This document shows, piece by piece, positions 25,518 through 34,765 of a stretch of DNA of 39,962 nt. Source of the DNA: Deinococcus ruber (lineage in GTDB: Bacteria > Deinococcota > Deinococci > Deinococcales > Deinococcaceae); contig NZ_BMQL01000041.1 of assembly GCF_014648095.1 (NCBI RefSeq), positions 1-39,962 of the forward strand, written 5' to 3'. Position numbers and translations under genes: made by a program. Each line of letters begins with the position of its first letter. The stretch's first letter is position 1. The notes under the pieces were generated by a model. The model made no database searches, was not told where the DNA came from, and saw nothing but the letters and a program-made list of their open reading frames with translations.

Positions 25518-26483
25518 TCCCCCCTGAGACGCCGCGAGCCGGCCCACATCGTCGCTGCGCCCATCCATGAGCCGCAAGACCAAGCTGATACCTTCATTGC
25601 TGCGCGTACTCAGCTGGGCGCTGTCGGCTTCCAGGCAGAACACACGCAGGCCGAACACGAGCTCACGGAATGTACCGTCCACGACGCTTCCCAGCGTGCG
25701 CGGTCCAGAGCGCTTCGAGAGGCCGACCGAGCCCTTGACCAATTGCATCAACACCGCGAAACCGCCAGCGACCCCAGCCTGACCCGCGTGCAGGGCCTGC
25801 TGCAGACCGAAGCGCAACACCACCGTTTCGAGCACCTCCGCCGCCTTATCCTCGACCTTCGCAACACCACCACCGAAGCAGTGTCCTTGCCGCTCCACTC
25901 CGCCGCCTGGCCCACCCCAGACCGATTTTTGAAGCCTGCACATGCCGCACCAGACATCGGCAGTCTGTTCGGTAAAGACGACAGGCTCGTCGTGATCGAC
26001 GTCAGCCGCGAGCCGTTCTATCTCAGCCAGCGAATGATCGACGATCTGGGTATCTTCGAATACGAGGGTCTGCTGATGATCTACGTGTATTACCGCCATG
26101 CGACAGAGGCTGAGTACCTGGCGGGCCTCGAACGAGCAGCGCAGCAGGCAGCTGCAGCCCGGCTGAGGGCAGAGGCCGAGCGTGACCGTCGCGAGGCTGA
26201 CCCTGCGACCCATGCAAACATCGTGCGGCAGTATGTCGAAGCGCATGGCCAGTGCGGAAGCACCCAGGGGCGACTGGCGCAGACGCTCTTTACCTGGCCG
26301 CCCAGTGTGCTGGAGCAAGACACGGTCACGCTCAGTCGAGAGGGTGGACTGGTGCGTGTGGTGTATCAAGGTGCACCCTCCGGCCACTGGTTGAGGGACC
26401 GAGCGACGTATACGGTGCGGGAGACGCTGTGCCCCGACGAGGTGAGCCGAGCGCTGGGCCGCCTGACCGAACCATTGCCGTAA
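25515..26483 (+). CDS. uncharacterised protein, about 322 aa, possibly chimeric
   Basis: The ATG at 25515 lies at the end of a leader shared with the small gene downstream of the LuxR-type regulator, and the first dozen residues also match that gene weakly (MSPLRRREPAH against MKPLKRFAPSH). The first half is rich in His, Gln, Arg and Glu and could be non-native sequence. The second half from about residue 155 looks truly coding: GKDDRLVVIDVSREPFYLSQ, YEGLLMIYVYYRHATEAEYL, then a coiled-coil-like AARLRAEAERDRREA stretch and HANIVRQYVEAHGQCGSTQG. The opposite strand also has a long open frame (26387 to 25332), so coding is not certain in the first half. No family recognised. A fusion of a gene start to a foreign body is possible. 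Confidence 0.5.
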   Translation: MSPLRRREPAHIVAAPIHEPQDQADTFIAARTQLGAVGFQAEHTQAEHELTECTVHDASQRARSRALREADRALDQLHQHRETASDPSLTRVQGLLQTEAQHHRFEHLRRLILDLRNTTTEAVSLPLHSAAWPTPDRFLKPAHAAPDIGSLFGKDDRLVVIDVSREPFYLSQRMIDDLGIFEYEGLLMIYVYYRHATEAEYLAGLERAAQQAAAARLRAEAERDRREADPATHANIVRQYVEAHGQCGSTQGRLAQTLFTWPPSVLEQDTVTLSREGGLVRVVYQGAPSGHWLRDRATYTVRETLCPDEVSRALGRLTEPLP

Positions 26484-26812
26484 CCCACCAGAGGGCCACT
26501 CGCCTCGATATCAGCCGCTCAACTCGAAGGAGCGCTGGCTCAGGTCCACGCTGTTCACCCAGCCACCGCTGACAGCCTGCCATCGGCATGAGCCGTGCTC
26601 GTCATAGGGAGTGCCTCAGCCTCGATGAGCGGGGAGGTGGCATGGGGTCAAGGAAGCTGTCGATGAAGCGGAGAGAACCACGTCGTTTCCTCGCGTGAGT
26701 TGGGATGCCGAAGTGTTCGTGCGCCGTCGTTGAAGAGGAGGGGTGGTGCTCCAAGGTTGACTTCCAAGATCTGACCCTTTTGAAGCGAGGGACGAGCAGA
26801 CTGGAGATCACC

Positions 26813-27099
26813 ATGGGAAACAACGAAACGTCTGGAGCACGGACGTCAAAGAAGCCATCGTCCTCAGCGTGCTGCGGGGCGATCTCGGCGTCGCGGAAGC
26901 GGCCCGGCAGCACGGGGTCAACGAGAGCCTGATCTACACCTGGAAGACCCAGTTTCTGGAGGCGGGCCGTGCCCGCCTCGCCGGTGACCGCCAGGATCAG
27001 GGCGCGACCACCTTGGAACGGGAGAACGACCGCAGGGGGCGCATCGTGGCCGAACAGGAACTGGAGCTCGATATCGCGCGAAACGTGCGGCGGCTCTGA
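26813..27099 (+). pseudogene. IS3-like OrfA (helix-turn-helix), frameshifted at its start
   Basis: The good frame reads KEAIVLSVLRGDLGVAEAAR, then QHGVNESLIYTWKTQFLEAG, a helix-turn-helix typical of IS3-type OrfA, and ends at 27099. Upstream, the ATG at 26813 is out of phase by one base. One extra G in the run of three at 26815-26817 would give MGKQRNVWSTDVKEA in a single frame. A leucine-zipper-like end (GATTLERENDRRGRIVAEQE) follows. The gene is therefore probably inactive. Confidence 0.75.
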
Positions 27100-27101
27100 C
27101 G

Positions 27102-27953
27102 CTGATTGATCTGATCGTCCTCTGGCAGAGCCGGCCCCAACTCAGTCTGCGGCGGTTCGCACAGTACGCCAGCGTGCCCTCCTGGCGGCTGCGGGACCAT
27201 CGGCACAACGCGCTGGCGCGTTGTGCCAAGCAGCAGCACCGTGACAAGCTGTACGAGAAGGTGCGCCAGGCGGCGCTGCAACACCCCACCTCCGGATACC
27301 GATTGCTGTACCAGGAACTCAAAGCCCAGGGCGAGGAAATTGGATTGCACAAGATCCGTGTGGCGCTTGGCGAGCTGCATCTCCACCCACCCCTCCCCCG
27401 GAAAATCCGGAAACCTTCACCGAAGGTTTCCGCACCGCAGGACTGGCCTGAAGGGCGACGGGTGCAAATTGACGCGACCCGTCTCTCCTGACCCGATGGG
27501 GTCTGTTGGATCTCCTTCGTGCTGGACGTCACCTCGCGGGTGGTACTGGCCAGCCGGGTGGTCCGGAGCCTGTCAAGGCACCTCGCCAAGCTGACGCTTG
27601 ACGAAGCGGTCGCCGTCCTGCGCGCTCAGGGACACCATGAGGCCATCCTGGTGCAGCAAGGTGGGGGCAGCGATTTCACCAGTGACCTCTTTCACCAGGG
27701 GTGTTTGAAGGACGGCAGCTGGGTGCGCTGCAAGGTCTCCCAGCCGGGCGGCACCGGAATCCTTGAACGCCTCAACCGGACCTACAAAGACCAGTTCGCC
27801 TTCCGCCAGGACTGGCAGTCCATGGCCGATGTCCGGGCCGCCATGCCGGACGTTCACCGCTGGTACAACCACGAGCGCCGTCATTCGGCGCCCTTGTACG
27901 CCATGCCTTGGTCTCCACTGACGTCATCGGCGAACGCTCGCAACGCCGCTTGA
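27102..27953 (+). pseudogene. IS3-like OrfB integrase core with an internal stop
   Basis: The frame reads LTLIDLIVLWQSRPQLSLRR, then an HTH_21-like region (HPTSGYRLLYQELKAQGEEI), and the first catalytic Asp in VQIDATRLS. An in-frame TGA at 27489-27491 follows at once, and the protein continues in the same frame as PDGVCWISFVLDVTSRVVLA. The rest of the DDE core has QQGGGSDFTSDLF, GTGILERLNRTYKDQFAF and the HRWYNHERRHSAPLY end. Reading TGA as a tryptophan codon changed by one base would restore the enzyme. Confidence 0.8.
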
Positions 27954-28118
27954 AGTCAAACCTGGAGCATTACCAGGCCAGGCCAGCAGGACGATGGAAG
28001 AGGCGTGAACATGATGGATGACGCGCCTGGTATGGATGTGACGATGCACCTTACGGGAAACAGCTGGGCCTGAAGCGGCAAGAAGAGCAGCCTCGTCTTG
28101 CTGCTATGGGCAGGCGCT

Positions 28119-28349
28119 TCACTCCGTATCCTCGAGCCGGCTGACCGCCAGCAACACAACCCCCATCGTCTGGAGCATGCTGAGCACGCCATACAGCGCG
28201 GCCTGATCGGCGAGTGCACCGCGTAAGGACGTGACAGCCCGGCCACGGCGGAGCGTGAGCTGCCCCAGCCATACGCTGTGACCGGCATCCAGATGTCCGT
28301 CCACCTGAATCTCGTAGTGGGACGGCGCAAATCGTTTCAGAGGTTTCAT
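28119..28349 (-). CDS. small protein downstream of LuxR-type regulator, 76 aa
   Basis: The frame can start at TTG 28388, but I choose the ATG at 28349 (MKPLKRFAPSHYEIQVDGHL) because the inverted copy of its leader at 25477-25517 has an in-frame stop before the same ATG. The 76-aa product looks like a compact alpha-beta domain: EIQVDGHLDAGHSVWLGQLT as strands, then SLRGALADQAALYGVLSMLQ and MGVVLLAVSRLEDTE as helices. It lies about 118 bp (79 bp to the TTG) after the regulator stop on the same strand, so co-transcription is likely. Function unknown; the partner regulator suggests a role in signalling or its output. Confidence 0.65.
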   Translation of the reverse strand: MKPLKRFAPSHYEIQVDGHLDAGHSVWLGQLTLRRGRAVTSLRGALADQAALYGVLSMLQTMGVVLLAVSRLEDTE

Positions 28350-28466
28350 CAGCACCTGAGCCTGGGGAGCAGCCGCATGATCTGTCAATCTACTGACGTG
28401 ACAGGGCCGTGGTGACCTGTCAGAGAAGCAGAACAGCGCACTGGTGCAGGAACAGCGCTGCGCGGG

Positions 28467-31232
28467 CTACACCAGCTTCAGTGTTCGGGCATGGTGGAGC
28501 GCTTCGGTTCGGTTGTTCACCCGCAGCTTGCTGTAGAGGCTTTTCATGTACCACCGCACAGTGTTCGGCGAGAGCTGAAGTTCCCTGGCGATCTGCTTGT
28601 GGGTCTGTCCCCGTTCCAGCAGGCGCAGCACCTCGTTCTCACGGGCATTCAACGCTTCATGTGCCCATGAGGTGGTCTCATTTGCCCTGTACGGCTCCGA
28701 AGTGGCCGCAGAACCACCGGATTCTGGAAAGGCACTGAGCAGCGCGGTGAGATACGGCGTGGGCTGGGTTTCGGCGCGCTGCGTGAGCAGGATGTGCATC
28801 TCTGGTCCCAGATCCAGGAAGCTCCGGCAGTATCCCTCCGCTTTGCCCAGGTCCAGGGCGCGGCCCAGCGCCTCCATCGCTTCCTCTTGCCTGCCCAAGC
28901 GCCGGAAGGCGAGCGCCAGCAACAGCAGGAACTGGATGAGGTCGTCTCCCCGGTCTTCGGCCTGCGCCGCTGTGATCAGGGTCCCCAGGAGGGTGGCGGC
29001 CTCGGCCGGCTCGTCCCGCGCCAACAGCCAGCGGGCCAGGATGTGGTGACCGCCGAGGGACTGAGCGAGGCCAACAACGTCCAGTTGGCGGGACCTGAGC
29101 CAGTCACCCACCTCAGCCAGCAGGCGACTCGGCAGTGCAGGGGCCTGGGAAGCATCTGGTGGGGTCTGGGGAGATTGAGAGAGGTGAGCCACCAGCGCCA
29201 GCCGGCTTGCCATCGTCCTGCCCTCGAACAGCTGTTTCGCGAGCGAATCGTGGTGACGGATGCTGGCGCTTAATCGGTCCAGTTGGTGCAGCGCGGCAGT
29301 GGCGGCCTCCAGCTCACCGTGTATCAGAGCAAGCCGCAGCGAGAGTTCGAGTTCGTCTCCCAGGACTGCTGCAGCTCCGTACAGTTCGTTGGAGGCTCGC
29401 GCCTGCCGAACGGAGGCTTCGGCGGCGCCGAGCTGGTTCCACTCGTACTGCAGCCGTCCCATGCCGACGTGCAGATCGCCGACGTTCCAAGCGCCATACC
29501 TTTTCGTCAGGTCACTCCGGCTGGATTCGAAATGAAACAGGCCCTGTTCGAGAATATGGCCCGCTTCATGCAGTTGTCCCAGCTGATGGTTCACGCGGGC
29601 CAGTCCGACCGTCCCGTGGGCGATTCCAATGAAACTCCCGAATTGCCGTGACTGATCCAGATTGTCGGCGAAGAGCACGGTGGCCCGGCGCAGGTCGAAA
29701 TAGGGACAGATGAATCCTAGGGTCGTGGTGATCCCGATCCGTACCAGCTTCATCTCCACATCGGAACTGCACTGTTCACCACATTCGAGCAGGTCCAGTG
29801 CCTGCTGAAAGGCGAGCACAGTGTCGACAAACTCCAGTTGATGAAGGTGGGCATAGGCTTGCAGGCTGAGAAAGGCAGCGTCGATGGTCTGGGGTTCCAC
29901 CGCATGGACTCTGCTCTTCCCGAGTGTCGGCAGAGCTACCCTGAACGCGGCGAATTGGCCGGTCGTTACCAGAAACCAGCCGTAGTACAGGCAGAGCCGG
30001 GGATACAACAGCATCAGCGCGACAGGAAGACGGTGGAAGTAGCGGGTGAACTGCTCGCTGTTCCAGTGCACCGCCAGCTGAGCGGCCATGTCGTTGGCCA
30101 GCCGGGCGGCCAACCGGTCGTCGCCGGCCAGAAAGGCGTGCCGGATGGCGTCGTCGGTCCAGCCCAGGTGTTCAAACCAGGCGCTGGCTCGCCGATGCAG
30201 CTCAGGTACCAGATCCGGCTCATCCCTCATCAGTCGGTGCCGCAGAAATTCGCCGAACAGGTGATGAAACCGGTACCAACGGCGCTCGTCGTCCAGGGGG
30301 ATGAGGAAGAGGTTGGCCGCTTCGAGCCGGCTGAGCAGCTCGGGGTCGGTGGGCTGGCCGATAACCGCCCCGCACAGCGACGTGTCAAACCGCTCCAGAA
30401 TCGCCATGCGCTGCAGAAAGATCTTGAGCTGAGCGGGCTGACGGCTGAGGACCTCGTCAACGAGATAATCCACCAGATACCGGTGACTGCCCACGAAGGT
30501 TTCAACGAACGCCTCCTTGTCGGGCCGTTCGGTGAGTGACAGCGCCGCCAGTTGCAGGGCGGCGATCCAACCTTCGGTCTGGGTCTCCAGATGAGCGATG
30601 GCCGTGGAGGAAAGCCCGAGCCGCTGACTTCCGTTCAGGAAATGTGTCACTTCCGCGAGATCGAAGCGCAGGTCAATGCCGCGAATTTCCAGCAACTGGT
30701 GACGCACACGCAAACGTGAGAGAGACAGAGGCGGATCGGTGCGGGTCGCGATTACCAGACACACCTGGGATGGCAGGTGATCGAGCAGAAATTCGACTGC
30801 GCTGTGAATCTTGGGGTCTGACAGGAAGTGATAATCGTCGAGGATGAGGATCACTTTGCGGTCAAGCCGCGCAAAGTCGTTACTGAGCTGAATGAGCAGG
30901 GGCTCGACGTTCACGGCGTCCTGTTGGCGCAGCAGTTCGAGCAGCCCGTCTCCCAGACCAAGACTCAATGTTTGCAGGGCTCCGAGCAGATAGAGCAGGA
31001 ACTGACCCAGCGTGTCGTCGCCTTGATCGAGAGAAAGCCAGGCAGCCGGGCTGTGCTGCTGTTTGAGCCAGGCGGCCAACACCGTGGATTTGCCTGTGCC
31101 TGCCGGTGATGAGATGAGAATGAGTTTGGCGTCTCGGCCCCGCTCAAGCAGCTTAAGGAGCTGAGGCCGCGCGATGAGATGATCTGCGAGTACAGGAGGG
31201 TGAAGCTTGTTACCAAGCAGGACGGCGGCCAT
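28467..31232 (-). CDS. MalT/LAL-type LuxR family transcriptional regulator, 921 aa
   Basis: Large ATP-binding regulators of this type sense a small ligand through an NTPase-repeat core and activate genes through a C-terminal helix-turn-helix. Near the N terminus is the Walker A motif SSPAGTGKSTVLAAW (about residues 40-54), and VILILDDYHFLSD holds Walker B. ATRTDPPLSLSRLRVRHQL is the sensor-type motif of the STAND class. The middle is a long TPR-like helical stretch. The C terminus has the LuxR helix-turn-helix: LNARENEVLRLLERGQTHKQ, IARELQLSPNTVRWYMKSLY. Length matches MalT-like proteins. It is transcribed away from the duplicated lipoprotein units, with a MITE-like element in the spacer upstream. 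Targets are unknown. Confidence 0.93.
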   Translation of the reverse strand: MAAVLLGNKLHPPVLADHLIARPQLLKLLERGRDAKLILISSPAGTGKSTVLAAWLKQQHSPAAWLSLDQGDDTLGQFLLYLLGALQTLSLGLGDGLLELLRQQDAVNVEPLLIQLSNDFARLDRKVILILDDYHFLSDPKIHSAVEFLLDHLPSQVCLVIATRTDPPLSLSRLRVRHQLLEIRGIDLRFDLAEVTHFLNGSQRLGLSSTAIAHLETQTEGWIAALQLAALSLTERPDKEAFVETFVGSHRYLVDYLVDEVLSRQPAQLKIFLQRMAILERFDTSLCGAVIGQPTDPELLSRLEAANLFLIPLDDERRWYRFHHLFGEFLRHRLMRDEPDLVPELHRRASAWFEHLGWTDDAIRHAFLAGDDRLAARLANDMAAQLAVHWNSEQFTRYFHRLPVALMLLYPRLCLYYGWFLVTTGQFAAFRVALPTLGKSRVHAVEPQTIDAAFLSLQAYAHLHQLEFVDTVLAFQQALDLLECGEQCSSDVEMKLVRIGITTTLGFICPYFDLRRATVLFADNLDQSRQFGSFIGIAHGTVGLARVNHQLGQLHEAGHILEQGLFHFESSRSDLTKRYGAWNVGDLHVGMGRLQYEWNQLGAAEASVRQARASNELYGAAAVLGDELELSLRLALIHGELEAATAALHQLDRLSASIRHHDSLAKQLFEGRTMASRLALVAHLSQSPQTPPDASQAPALPSRLLAEVGDWLRSRQLDVVGLAQSLGGHHILARWLLARDEPAEAATLLGTLITAAQAEDRGDDLIQFLLLLALAFRRLGRQEEAMEALGRALDLGKAEGYCRSFLDLGPEMHILLTQRAETQPTPYLTALLSAFPESGGSAATSEPYRANETTSWAHEALNARENEVLRLLERGQTHKQIARELQLSPNTVRWYMKSLYSKLRVNNRTEALHHARTLKLV

Positions 31233-31402
31233 TGCATCCTAGGGTAGCAATGGTGCTGACCGAAGACTGAGGTGCTCCTACCACTGACCGACTCGGTGAA
31301 GAAAGCATTCACCTCGCCAGTTCGACCAGGCGGGCATGGCGGCAATGGTGATCTGGCGAAGCCGGATGATGCAGTTCAGGGGGCAGACCTACAGAACAGG
31401 CT

Positions 31403-31533
31403 CTAGTGGTCTGATTCGGATGTCCTTCGGGCATTCTTCTCAGGGCACAAGTCTGATTCTTACGTCGCCGAAAACTGATTTGCCTTCAGGATCGAGATCT
31501 TTTTCCCAGCGTTCTTCCGAATCATACCACTAG
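31403..31533. mobile_element. 131-bp MITE-like element with 18-bp inverted repeats
   Basis: CTAGTGGTCTGATTCGGA at 31403-31420 and, on the other strand, CTAGTGGTATGATTCGGA at 31533-31516 match at 17 of 18 positions. The outermost CTAG is palindromic and could be a 4-bp target duplication, as in some IS5-type elements. No gene lies between the repeats. It sits in the spacer upstream of the LuxR-type regulator. The parent IS is not in this window. Confidence 0.75.
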
Positions 31534-31613
31534 CCGGAGGAAAGGCAGACGTGACAACGCGGCAGGGGCGTCACCTCATCCTAGAGGTTGCCCTTTGGTC
31601 TCTCCTATCGTTT

Positions 31614-31705
31614 ACTTGCGTTTGCCCGGTTTTTATTGACGCGTGCTTTGGCCTTCGCATGGTGATCTCCACGTGATTGACCATTGGTGTCACCTTTATC
31701 ATCTT
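31614..31705 (-). pseudogene. decayed 3' end of the lysine-tailed gene, copy 1
   Basis: On the minus strand, sequence encoding NGQSRGDHHAKAKAR and then, after a frameshift, PGKRK followed by TAA corresponds to the C-terminal tail of the intact gene at 37943-38395 (GQTLGTSRASANAKAP ending in SAKRK). It lies at the left border of the tandem duplication. Copy 2 is at 34766. This piece cannot be expressed on its own. Confidence 0.6.
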
Positions 31706-32279
31706 CTGTGGCTATTCAGATTCATTCAGCTTGCTCTCAATTTTTCGCAACCCTTATAGTTAAAGCTCTTCCTTAGTTAGGGAAAAAAGCAGGCCGCTCT
31801 GCACATACAGAACACTTTAATCACACTCGGCCCGAAACTTCAAATGATGGGCATTGCGTGATAATCTGCACCATCCTACCTTTACTCTTCAGGGGTTAAC
31901 GCTGAAATAACGCCCCCTTGTGTATCCTCTGCAGCTGATGAAGTCAAATCAGCCAGCCGTCGTGCGCCGTTCAAGCACCGCACGACATGGCCTGTATCGC
32001 CGCTGCTCAGCGTTCTTCTGGCGGCAACTGACGCAACTTCTCACGCTTGACGATCGCCACCTGCACCACAAGGCCAAGCCAAGCGCTTGCAACACGCCCA
32101 AATGAACCAGATCATGTCTCACTGCGAGCGTGGACCTGCAAGCGGCTTGCTGCACCCACCTCGAAGCAGTGCTCCTTGAAACGCCAACCGTGGACACCGA
32201 CGTGACGTTCTCAGACGTTCCCCACATTCCTTCCGATCCCGCAAACTTTATCTTTTCTTATAGACACACAGGAGAACAG
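31706..32279 (+). other. conserved upstream region of the first peptide-lipoprotein unit
   Basis: This 570-bp non-genic stretch is similar to 34861-35443. Shared blocks include TTAACGCTGAAATAACGC at 31896-31913 (two TAACGC copies 12 bp apart), a short ORF from ATG 31938 (MKSNQPAVVRRSS), and the last 50 bp with TCTTTTCTTATAGACACACA and AGGAG before the peptide start. The two copies of the short ORF differ mostly at the amino-acid level, so I do not call it a gene. The AT-rich part at 31700-31800 may hold the promoter. Confidence 0.55.
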
Positions 32280-32456
32280 ATGACTCAAGTGCTCGAATCC
32301 ACCCCCGCCACCGCTCCTACACCTCCCTCATATGTCGCTCCACAACTCACACGCCAAGGGCAATGGCAGACCGTCACCCTCCTCGTGTCCATTCCCATGG
32401 GACCAGGGAACTTCAGCCTCCCCGGCATGAACGATGCCGACCAGCGTGGCGGCTGA
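32280..32456 (+). CDS. 58-aa RiPP-like precursor peptide with lasso-type leader motif, copy 1
   Basis: ATG 32280 has AGGAG 5 nt upstream. Residues 18-33, YVAPQLTRQGQWQTVT, match the lasso leader consensus YxxPxLxxxGxxxxxT at all five fixed positions (Y18, P21, L23, G27, T33). The following 25 residues (LLVSIPMGPGNFSLPGM, then NDADQRGG) would be the core, but no Asp or Glu lies at the ring-closing positions 7-9, so an ordinary lasso peptide is unlikely. Between the two copies, codons 18-53 show nine synonymous changes and one replacement, which indicates selection on the peptide. The stop overlaps the lipoprotein start (TGATG), so the two are translationally coupled. No maturation enzymes are in the window; an unmodified leader-like peptide is the alternative. 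Confidence 0.7.
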   Translation: MTQVLESTPATAPTPPSYVAPQLTRQGQWQTVTLLVSIPMGPGNFSLPGMNDADQRGG

Positions 32457-34621
32457 TGCGCCGCGCCCTGTTCGCCCTGCCCCTCACCGCGCTGCTCGCG
32501 GCCTGTGGCAGTACCACACCGTCCGTCACTAGTGATCCCACGCCCGTGACCAGTCAACCTACACCTGCGCAGGCGACGATCGGTCAGCTGTACGAAGTCA
32601 AGTTTCAGAATATCGGCACCCCAACCGCGATTTCTAGCGTTTCGCCGGTCATCGCAGGGATCAAGCCCCAAGCGCTGCAGGACATCGACGACAGCAACCT
32701 GGTCTTCACGCCCGTCACAGTCGATACCTTCGTACTGAATGGCAAACGCTACATCCAAGCCATCTATCACGTCAAAAACAACACCGGCGCACCGATTGGG
32801 CATCTGACCTTTGTGCCAATCGATACCGATCCAGATCCAGCCGCCACCACGCCCTCAACGACCGCCCCAACCGTGGGGAGTACGTACTTCAAGAGCCTCA
32901 CGCGCTTTGATGGCGGTGACACCTCGAGTCGGGCTGTCGATCTGACACCCATGACCGGTCGGATCTACAGCAAATCGGCCCAGCAGGACATCACCGATCC
33001 AGAGGCCACGCCTTACACCGCCCTCGATACCAGCACCCTGCATCCTGTGGCCCCAACCGGCTTGATCGTGGCTGGCCGCGCGAACAGTGGGTGGCGCAAC
33101 GGCACGACATTGCCGAACGGTGGCAGTGCGACGATCACCTTTGCGGTGTCGGTGGCCAACAGCAATGCCCAGACCGACCCGTTTAGCTTCAGCCTGATGG
33201 TGGCCGAAGGCGATGATGTCACGATCCCAACCGTGACCAGCATTGCGCCCAACCGAGGCGTGGTCGCGGGCGGAACGTCGGTCACGGTGAGTGGAAGCAA
33301 TTTTGCAAGTATGACGACGGTTAAGTTTGGGGGCGTGGCGGCCACGAATGTGGTCATCAACAGCGCGACGAGTCTGACGGCCGTGAGCCCGGCAGCGGCG
33401 GCGGCTGGAACCGTGGATGTGGTGGTGTCGAACGGCAGTGACAGCAGTGCGCTCAGCACCGCTGATCAGTTCACGTACCTCCCGGCGCCCACCGTGACTG
33501 GCATCAGTCCGAACCTGGGCTTGATGGCCGGGGGCACCACGGTGACCCTCACTGGCACGGGCTTTACCCCAGGAACGACTGTCAAGTTCGGTGGCGTGGC
33601 AGCCAGTAATGTGAGCGTCATCAACTCGAGCAGTCTGACCGCAACCAGCCCAGCGCGAGGCAGCAACGGCAGTGTGGATGTGGTGGTGTCGAATGCCAAT
33701 GGGAATAGTTCGACGAGTGCAGCCGATCAGTTCGACTATCTGAGTTTCAGTGAATTTGGTGTTCCGACGGGGAATAGCGCTCCTTATGGCATTACGAGTG
33801 GGGCCGATGGCAACCTGTGGTTCACAGAAGCAAATACGACGAAGGTCGGCCGCATCACGCCTGCAGGCGTCATTCAGGAATTCCCGACGTCGGCGGACAG
33901 TGGTCAGGGGATTAGCATCACCCGTGGCCCAGGCACGGATGCCAATGTCTGGATCGCCGGGTTTAACGCGATTGGACGGGTGGCACCGAGTGGGGTCGTG
34001 ACGGACATCCCCACACCGTCGAGTCCGTATGGGGCGAACTTCATCGCAGTTGGTCCAGATGGCAACCTGTGGTTCACGGACTTCAACGGCACCTCAATCA
34101 GCCGCCTGACCACTCAAGGCACGGTGACGGCGTTCAACGTGCCGAATGCGAATAACGATCTGCGGGATGTGACGGGTGGCCCAGATGGGAACGTGTGGTT
34201 CACAGAGGGAGGGAATAACAAGATTGCCCGTATTACGCCTGCTGGGGTCATCACGGAGTTCTCCGTGCCCACCAGTCAAAGTGGCCCGCAGGGGATCACG
34301 AAGGGGACGGATGGGAACCTGTGGTTTACGGAGATCAGTGGGAATAAGATCGGGCGCATCACCCCAAGTGGTGTGATCACGGAATTCAGCATTCCGACAG
34401 CGAACAGTACGCCGATGGGGATCACGAGCGGGGCGGATGGGAATCTGTGGTTTGTGGAGCAACGTGGGAATAAGATCGGGCGGATCACACCGAGCGGGAG
34501 CATCGTGGAGTTCAATGTACCGACGGCGGGGAGCTCCGTGAGTGGGATTACCAGTGGGCCGGATGGGAATCTGTGGTTCACGGAGCGGGATGGGAATAAG
34601 ATTGGGGTGTTGAAGCGCTAA
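32456..34621 (+). CDS. lipoprotein with two TIG domains and a Vgb-like beta-propeller, copy 1
   Basis: The ATG at 32456 overlaps the peptide stop and starts a lipoprotein signal: MRRALFALPLTALLAAC, with the lipobox LLAAC and Cys 17 as lipidation site. An uncharacterised domain follows up to about residue 255. Then come two IPT/TIG immunoglobulin-like domains (about 257-340 and 343-428; TVKFGGVAATNVV and TVKFGGVAASNVS mark them). The C-terminal 290 residues are about seven propeller blades of about 42 residues with the repeat GITSGADGNLWFTE and NKIGRITPAGVITEF. The fold resembles streptogramin lyase, but the propeller contains no histidine, so the lyase His residues are absent. It is 721 aa, probably on the cell surface. 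A hairpin follows at 34661. Confidence 0.9.
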   Translation: MRRALFALPLTALLAACGSTTPSVTSDPTPVTSQPTPAQATIGQLYEVKFQNIGTPTAISSVSPVIAGIKPQALQDIDDSNLVFTPVTVDTFVLNGKRYIQAIYHVKNNTGAPIGHLTFVPIDTDPDPAATTPSTTAPTVGSTYFKSLTRFDGGDTSSRAVDLTPMTGRIYSKSAQQDITDPEATPYTALDTSTLHPVAPTGLIVAGRANSGWRNGTTLPNGGSATITFAVSVANSNAQTDPFSFSLMVAEGDDVTIPTVTSIAPNRGVVAGGTSVTVSGSNFASMTTVKFGGVAATNVVINSATSLTAVSPAAAAAGTVDVVVSNGSDSSALSTADQFTYLPAPTVTGISPNLGLMAGGTTVTLTGTGFTPGTTVKFGGVAASNVSVINSSSLTATSPARGSNGSVDVVVSNANGNSSTSAADQFDYLSFSEFGVPTGNSAPYGITSGADGNLWFTEANTTKVGRITPAGVIQEFPTSADSGQGISITRGPGTDANVWIAGFNAIGRVAPSGVVTDIPTPSSPYGANFIAVGPDGNLWFTDFNGTSISRLTTQGTVTAFNVPNANNDLRDVTGGPDGNVWFTEGGNNKIARITPAGVITEFSVPTSQSGPQGITKGTDGNLWFTEISGNKIGRITPSGVITEFSIPTANSTPMGITSGADGNLWFVEQRGNKIGRITPSGSIVEFNVPTAGSSVSGITSGPDGNLWFTERDGNKIGVLKR

Positions 34622-34660
34622 GGCGCGCTGCTGAAGTGAGGCTGCCTGGCGTTGGTACGA

Positions 34661-34681
34661 AGCCCCACCGCGGTGGGGGCT
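34661..34681 (+). terminator. terminator of the first lipoprotein gene
   Basis: AGCCCCACCG pairs with CGGTGGGGGCT with one bulged G, followed by TTTGTG. It lies 40 bp after the lipoprotein stop. The second unit has a stronger equivalent at 37824-37860. Confidence 0.75.
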
Positions 34682-34765
34682 TTGTGCTGCTGTTATAGAT
34701 GGTTTGGAGGGTAGTCCATCAAAGGCGCGTTTACGAACTGGGCTTGACTTCTCCCCTCCCCTGCC

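Larger units (their letters stand above)
26747..27969. mobile_element. IS3-like insertion sequence, degenerate
   Basis: The ends form an imperfect inverted repeat: TGCTCCAAGGTTGACTTCC from 26747 and, on the other strand, TGCTCCAGGTTTGACTTCA from 27969, which align with single-base gaps. The element is about 1.22 kb, the usual size for two-frame IS elements of this type. Inside are an OrfA with a helix-turn-helix and an OrfB integrase core, both damaged. No target duplication is obvious, which suggests an old insertion. Confidence 0.72.

Noticed and set aside
25332..26387. 351-codon minus-strand frame
   Set aside because: The second half of the plus strand has better protein-like sequence. 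The antisense product has no recognisable domain. I kept the plus frame, with moderate confidence.
31938..32105. Short ORF upstream of both peptide genes
   Set aside because: Positions align between copies, but most differences change the amino acid and no ribosome binding site is evident. It does not behave like a selected protein.
32280..32456. Classical lasso peptide
   Set aside because: The leader motif fits, but the core lacks an Asp or Glu at ring positions 7-9, and no lasso cyclase or protease gene is present in the window.
32456..34621. Annotation as virginiamycin B lyase
   Set aside because: The fold is similar but the propeller has no histidine, so the catalytic residues are missing.
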